Positions 7,160 to 10,267 of a DNA stretch of 10,267 bases are shown here, piece after piece; position 1 is the first letter of the stretch, and each line of letters begins with the position of its first letter. This stretch comes from Rhodoferax sp. (GTDB lineage Bacteria; Pseudomonadota; Gammaproteobacteria; Burkholderiales; Burkholderiaceae_C), in the NCBI GenBank assembly GCA_021731215.1, contig JAKFXU010000484.1, forward strand, positions 1-10,267, in the 5' to 3' direction. The translations under genes and the position numbers were made by a program. Below the pieces are notes generated by a model. That model was given only the letters and a program-made list of their open reading frames with translations. It searched no databases and had not been told where the DNA came from.

Positions 7160-7501
7160 ATGAGTATTGCGCTATTTGCCACCCCCGCAGTCCTGGCACC
7201 GCTGCAAGGTTTGTGGCGTCGCGTCATGTCGGCCACGGCATCAAGCCGCTGCACGCAGACCCGCCACCACCCGCGCGCCCATGAGCTTGCGCTTCATGCA
7301 GCGGCAGACCACTCCGGTTTCACCGGCATTGAGCTGCCAAGCACGCGCCCAGCCGGCGCGCCAAAACCGCTGCGGATCGTGCGCATCCTGGAGGCCGGCC
7401 AGGCCCCGGCCCAGGTCGGACGCATGCTGATTTCCGGGCGCATGGCCGATGTATGCGCCGAGCTTGATCGCCTGGCCGCGCACGAAGCAGCACTGCACTA
7501 G
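7160..7501 (+). CDS. Small conserved hypothetical protein downstream of lexA
   Basis: The protein has 113 residues and no function that I recognise. The ATG at 7160 has AAGG at 7150-7153 six nt upstream and follows the lexA stop by 21 nt, so it is probably in the lexA transcript and hence SOS-inducible (inference). The first half is Ala/Arg/His-rich with a short hydrophobic start (residues 3-15), too weak to call a signal peptide. The C-terminal part, about residues 69-110 (LRIVRILEAGQ, then VGRMLISGRMADVCAELDRL), looks like the conserved core. I recall similar endings on small proteins beside lexA in Burkholderiales, but I could not confirm this here. There is one Cys in each half (Cys31, and one in DVCAEL). 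Alternative-frame ORFs overlap it, but only this frame has the ribosome site and the ordered C-terminal block. Confidence 0.7.
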   Translation: MSIALFATPAVLAPLQGLWRRVMSATASSRCTQTRHHPRAHELALHAAADHSGFTGIELPSTRPAGAPKPLRIVRILEAGQAPAQVGRMLISGRMADVCAELDRLAAHEAALH

Positions 7502-7507
7502 CCGCCG

Positions 7508-7583
7508 CGCCGGGCCGCCCCAAGCAAGGCGAGCCCCCTCGGGGGCAGCGCAGTACACAAAGTGACAAGCGTGGGGGCACCTT
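7508..7583. repeat. GC-rich structured intergenic repeat (Comamonadaceae-type)
   Basis: The 152-nt gap between the small ORF and the dehydrogenase gene holds a structured element. GCCCCC (7533-7538), TC, then GGGGGC (7541-7546) forms a tight hairpin, and a second GGGGGC at 7573-7578 could pair with the same left arm. The intervening CAGTACACAAAGTGACAAGC is AT-richer. I recall very similar blocks dispersed between genes in Comamonadaceae genomes, but only this one copy is in the window, so the repeat status cannot be shown here. It may also act as a transcription barrier for the lexA unit, although there is no T-tract. The remainder of the gap (7584-7639) shows nothing clear. Confidence 0.5.
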
Positions 7584-7639
7584 AGCCGCCTGCCACCAAA
7601 CACCGCTGCTGGGCTGAGCGGTCCCAGGCCGCGCCGAGG

Positions 7640-7645
7640 CACAAT
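7640..7645 (+). promoter_or_regulatory. -10-like hexamer 8 nt before the dehydrogenase gene
   Basis: CACAAT ends 8 nt before the ATG at 7654 (4 of 6 to TATAAT). No Shine-Dalgarno is visible between it and the start, so if it is a real -10 the mRNA would be leaderless or nearly so. No good -35 is seen. Confidence 0.3.
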
Positions 7646-7653
7646 CACGCCCT

Positions 7654-8661
7654 ATGAACATAGTGATTCTTGATGATTACCAGGATGCGGTTCGAAAACT
7701 CGAATGCGCCGCCAAGCTCGAACCCTACCAGGCCAAGGTTTACACCAACACCGTCAAGGGGCTGGGGCAATTGCTGCTGCGCCTCAAAGATGCCGATGTG
7801 ATTGTGCTCAACCGCGAACGCACCCACCTGCCGCGCCAGTTGATCGAGAAGCTGCCCAAGCTCAAGTTAATTGTGCAAACCGGGCGCGTCGGTCCGCATG
7901 TTGACGTGCTGGCCTGCACCGAGCGCGGCATTGCGGTGGCCGAGGGTTCGGGCTCGCCGGTGGCCCCGGCCGAGCTGACCTGGGCCCTTGTCCTGGCGGC
8001 CATGCGCCGCCTGCCCCAGTACATCGGCAATCTGAAACACGGTGCGTGGCAGCAATCGGGCTTGAAAACGGGCTCCATGCCGGCGAATTTCGGCCTTGGC
8101 AGTGTCCTCAAAGGCCGCACGCTGGGAATCTGGGGTTACGGGCGCGTCGGGCAATTGGTGGCCGGCTACGGCAAAGCCTTTGGCATGAAGGTGCTGGTCT
8201 GGGGCCGCGCGCCCTCAAGAGAAAAAGCCGTGCTCGACGGTTTTGAAGCCGCCACCAGCCAGGAGGACTTTTTTGCCCAATGCGATGTGCTTTCACTGCA
8301 TCTGCGGCTGACCGCCGAGACGCAAGGCATTGTCCGCTTGGAGGATCTGGCCCGCATGAAACCGACCGCCCTGCTGGTGAATACCTCGCGCGCCGAACTG
8401 ATAGCACCCGACGCCCTGATCGGCGCGCTCAACCGGGGCCGCCCCGGCATGGCCGCGATCGATGTCTTCGAGACCGAACCGATTTTGCAAGGCCACGCCC
8501 TGTTGCGGCTGGAGAACTGCATTTGCACGCCGCACATCGGCTATGTCGAGCAGGACAGCTATGAGATGTATTTTGGCGCCGCGTTTGACAACGTCATCAA
8601 CTTCATCAAGGGCACGCCGACCAACATCGTCAATCCGGGCGCCTTGCAGGTCCGGCGCTGA
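7654..8661 (+). CDS. D-2-hydroxyacid dehydrogenase (NAD-dependent, PGDH/formate dehydrogenase superfamily)
   Basis: This 335-residue cytoplasmic oxidoreductase reversibly reduces a 2-oxoacid to a D-2-hydroxyacid with NAD(P)H. The substrate-binding lobe (about residues 1-105 and 300-335) encloses a Rossmann domain with GIWGYGRVG (158-166; G161, G163, G166). The catalytic triad is present: Arg246 in NTSRAEL, Glu275 in VFETEP and His294 in CTPHIGY. The ATG at 7654 is preferred because the protein opens with the family's first strand (MNIVILDDYQDAV). The loop TGRVGPHVDV (76-85) differs from the TGA/SxGxxxID form of phosphoglycerate dehydrogenase, so serine biosynthesis is unlikely and the substrate cannot be named. 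It is convergent with the GST gene with a 12-nt gap. Confidence 0.92.
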   Translation: MNIVILDDYQDAVRKLECAAKLEPYQAKVYTNTVKGLGQLLLRLKDADVIVLNRERTHLPRQLIEKLPKLKLIVQTGRVGPHVDVLACTERGIAVAEGSGSPVAPAELTWALVLAAMRRLPQYIGNLKHGAWQQSGLKTGSMPANFGLGSVLKGRTLGIWGYGRVGQLVAGYGKAFGMKVLVWGRAPSREKAVLDGFEAATSQEDFFAQCDVLSLHLRLTAETQGIVRLEDLARMKPTALLVNTSRAELIAPDALIGALNRGRPGMAAIDVFETEPILQGHALLRLENCICTPHIGYVEQDSYEMYFGAAFDNVINFIKGTPTNIVNPGALQVRR

Positions 8662-8683
8662 ATCGAGTCCCGATTATTGAGCG
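8656..8683. terminator. Weak dyad in the convergent dehydrogenase/GST junction
   Basis: AATCG (8661-8665) and CGATT (8671-8675) form a short stem with a 5-nt loop, extended by CGCT (8656-8659) with AGCG (8680-8683). It spans the 3' ends of two convergent genes, where a shared terminator would be expected. The stem is short and interrupted and has no T-tract, so the call is weak. Confidence 0.22.
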
Positions 8684-9333
8684 GAACGCTTCGCCAGCAT
8701 GAGCTCGGTATTGGCCTTGCGGTCGGCGTTGACGGTGCGCACGGTGGCGCGCTCGCTCATCGCCCGGAGGTAGTCTTTCACCGGCAGCGCGGCCAGCAAG
8801 TCTTCACCGTAAATCAATTTGCTGGCGCTCGCCACCAAGGGCAGGTGAACGATGGCAGCGCAGTCCGCCAGGGTAAATTGCGCGCCGGCGACAAACGGGG
8901 CAAATTTGGCCAGTTGGGCAAAACCGGCAACGCCCTTGAGCAACAGTTTGCGGCTGCGCTCCTTGATTTCATCGCTGACCTTGCCACCGAAAAAAGCCTC
9001 GGCATAAAGCTGGCGCGCCACCAGTTCCAGATGCAATTCGCTGTAGATGATCAACTCGCGCACCTTGGCCGCCGCATACGGATCCGCCGGCAGCAGCTTG
9101 TGCTGCGGATAGGCGGCTTCAATGTACTCGGCGCAGGCCACCGACTCGGAGATCGGGCCGTCACGGGTTTCGAGAAACGGCACCTTGCCCATCGGTGAGC
9201 GCTCGATCAGGGTGGCGTGCGCATGGCCAACCCAGACCAGTTCCTCCTCAAAAGCAATCCCTTTTTCCAGCAACTGGAGTTTGATCTTGTTGTAGTAATT
9301 ACTGGCGGCAAAACCGCAAAGTTTGAGCGTCAT
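8674..9333 (-). CDS. Glutathione S-transferase family protein
   Basis: This 219-residue cytoplasmic protein has the GST fold: an N-terminal thioredoxin-like domain (about residues 1-78) and an all-alpha C-terminal domain (about 88-205). The start MTLKLCGFAASNYYNKI places a Ser/Tyr-rich turn where the glutathione-activating residue normally sits (Ser11 is the best candidate). MGKVPFLE (48-55) carries the conserved cis-proline Pro52, and SES (62-64) is the glutathione gamma-glutamyl contact. FTLADCAAI in the C-terminal half matches the N-capping box of GSTs. The substrate is unknown. The start is an ATG at the complement of 9331-9333, with only a weak ribosome site. It diverges from the 3-hydroxyacyl-CoA dehydrogenase gene across a 119-nt gap, so the two may share control. 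Confidence 0.9.
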   Translation of the reverse strand: MTLKLCGFAASNYYNKIKLQLLEKGIAFEEELVWVGHAHATLIERSPMGKVPFLETRDGPISESVACAEYIEAAYPQHKLLPADPYAAAKVRELIIYSELHLELVARQLYAEAFFGGKVSDEIKERSRKLLLKGVAGFAQLAKFAPFVAGAQFTLADCAAIVHLPLVASASKLIYGEDLLAALPVKDYLRAMSERATVRTVNADRKANTELMLAKRSAQ

Positions 9334-9377
9334 GGTGTTTCAACTAGTAGATTAAAGCTGCTTACCCGCAACCAAAA

Positions 9378-9403
9378 GGGACACCGACAGCGATGCTGTT
9401 CCC
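9378..9403. promoter_or_regulatory. Imperfect dyad in the GST/3-hydroxyacyl-CoA dehydrogenase divergent region
   Basis: ACAGC (9387-9391), GAT, GCTGT (9395-9399) is a perfect 5-bp inverted repeat. It is extended outward by GGGA (9378-9381) and TCCC (9400-9403) with a 5-nt bulge on the left. It lies between two divergent starts, so an operator is possible; a hairpin terminator is unlikely because no T-tract follows. The regulator is unknown. Confidence 0.35.
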
Positions 9404-9439
9404 ATTATGGAGGGATCAAAACGCCGCGCTGGGCCGGGT

Positions 9440-9445
9440 CATAAT
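9440..9445 (+). promoter_or_regulatory. -10 element 7 nt before the 3-hydroxyacyl-CoA dehydrogenase start
   Basis: CATAAT (5 of 6 to TATAAT) ends 7 nt before the ATG at 9453. A normal transcription start would then fall on or beside the start codon, suggesting a leaderless mRNA. There is no Shine-Dalgarno in between. The -35 region is poor (TCAAAA at 9416-9421, 18-nt spacing). Confidence 0.4.
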
Positions 9446-9452
9446 CCGCCGC

Positions 9453-10267
9453 ATGAAACCAATTTATTCAAACGTCGGCATCGTCGGTGCCGGCGCCATG
9501 GGCCGCGGCATCGCGCAGCTTGCCGCGCAAGCCGGCAGCACGGTGTGGCTGTTTGACCTGCAACCGGAGGCCACAGGCGCGGCGCAATTCGCGGTTTTTT
9601 CGCAGTGGGACAAGCTGTGCGAGAAAGGCCGGCTCGACGCCGCGCAAGTGGCCCGGTACAAATCGCGGCTGCGGTGTGCCGACGCGCTGGCGGCGCTGGC
9701 TGGCTGCGACCTGATCGTGGAGGCGGTGCTGGAACGGCTCGATGTCAAGGCCAAGCTGTTGGCTGAGCTCGAAGGCCTGGTGGCCCCAAGCACGGTGCTG
9801 GCCACCAATACCTCGTCGCTGTCGGTGACCGCGCTTGCAGCCCGACTGCAGCGTCCGGCTCAATTCGCCGGCTTTCACTTCTTCAACCCGGTGCCCTTGA
9901 TGAAAGTGGTGGAAGTCATCGCCGGACTCAAGACCAGCGCCAGCGTGTGTGCCGAGCTGGCTGGCTACGCCCGGCAAATGGGGCACACGCCGGTGCAGGC
10001 GCAGGACACGCCCGGTTTCATCGTCAACCATGCCGGCCGCGCTTACGGCACCGAGGCGCTGCGCATCGTCAGCGAAGGGGTTGCCGATTTCGCCACCGTC
10101 GACCGCATTCTGAAAGACCAGATTGGTTTCAAGCTCGGGCCATTTGAATTGATGGACCTGACCGGCCTGGACGTGTCGCACCCGGTGATGGAGTCGGTTT
10201 ATCACCAATACTATGAAGAACCGCGTTACCGGCCCAGCGTCATCATGGCCCAGCGGCTGGCCGGGGG
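9453..10267 (+). CDS. 3-hydroxyacyl-CoA dehydrogenase, N-terminal part (runs off the window)
   Basis: The gene has no stop in the window; 271 codons are visible. The enzyme oxidises L-3-hydroxyacyl-CoA to 3-oxoacyl-CoA with NAD+ in fatty-acid or aromatic-acid beta-oxidation. The N-terminal Rossmann motif is GIVGAGAMGRG (residues 9-19). By spacing against the human enzyme, the catalytic residues are Ser121 (NTSSLS), His142 (GFHFFNPVP), Glu154 (VVEVI) and Asn192 (GFIVNH). The C-terminal helical domain begins near residue 185 and includes GPFELMDLTGLDV. The visible part already covers nearly a single-domain protein and no end is near, so the full gene may be the longer, PaaH/PhbB-like two-domain form of about 500 residues (inference). 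No enoyl-CoA hydratase domain precedes it, so it is not FadB/FadJ. Confidence 0.93.
   Translation, partial: MKPIYSNVGIVGAGAMGRGIAQLAAQAGSTVWLFDLQPEATGAAQFAVFSQWDKLCEKGRLDAAQVARYKSRLRCADALAALAGCDLIVEAVLERLDVKAKLLAELEGLVAPSTVLATNTSSLSVTALAARLQRPAQFAGFHFFNPVPLMKVVEVIAGLKTSASVCAELAGYARQMGHTPVQAQDTPGFIVNHAGRAYGTEALRIVSEGVADFATVDRILKDQIGFKLGPFELMDLTGLDVSHPVMESVYHQYYEEPRYRPSVIMAQRLAG

Noticed and set aside
8677..9198. Plus-strand open frame of 173 codons antisense to the GST gene
   Set aside because: Low-complexity Gly/Gln/Arg product without a ribosome site; the minus-strand GST has conserved residues and a proper domain order.

Overview
The window looks like an ordinary core-genome stretch of a GC-rich betaproteobacterium of the order Burkholderiales. 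It is most likely a member of the Comamonadaceae (Rhodoferax/Polaromonas-like). The evidence is high GC with GC-ending codons, the gene order exbB-exbD-lpxK-Trm112-kdsB-adk, lexA followed by a small conserved ORF, and an intergenic repeat of a type I associate with this family. The genus is inferred from memory of gene order and protein style, not from a search. I see no mobile element, prophage, CRISPR array, rRNA or tRNA.

Layout: (1) 1-1402, plus strand: the tail of mobA overlaps moeA by 4 nt; both belong to molybdenum cofactor biosynthesis. (2) 1522-5345, plus strand: an envelope block made of an ExbB/TolQ-type and an ExbD/TolR-type proton-channel pair, lpxK (lipid A 4'-kinase), a 60-residue Trm112/YcaR-like protein and kdsB (CMP-Kdo synthetase). 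These genes are almost gapless or overlapping. adk (adenylate kinase) follows after a 126-nt gap that may carry its own promoter. (3) 5378-6364, minus strand: an L-asparaginase, convergent with adk and divergent from lexA. (4) 6464-7501, plus strand: lexA and a small conserved hypothetical protein 21 nt behind it. (5) 7654-8661, plus strand: a D-2-hydroxyacid dehydrogenase, preceded by a GC-rich intergenic repeat. (6) 8674-9333, minus strand: a glutathione S-transferase-like protein. (7) 9453 to the window end, plus strand: the N-terminal 271 residues of a 3-hydroxyacyl-CoA dehydrogenase.

How the parts work together: LpxK and KdsB supply two steps of lipid A/Kdo assembly, and the Trm112-like protein is a constant companion of that pair. 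The ExbB/ExbD pair is probably an energy-transducing inner-membrane motor, but no TonB, TolA or Pal gene is present here to name its partner. Two tandem LexA boxes lie in the lexA-asparaginase intergenic region. They show lexA autoregulation and place the asparaginase under possible LexA control.

I found no convincing undescribed system. The points most worth a second look are the ExbB homologue lacking the usual TM3 glutamate, the shared SOS boxes beside the asparaginase, -10-like hexamers 6-8 nt before three start codons (possible leaderless mRNAs), the conserved small ORF behind lexA, the structured intergenic repeat, and a dyad between the GST and 3-hydroxyacyl-CoA dehydrogenase genes.
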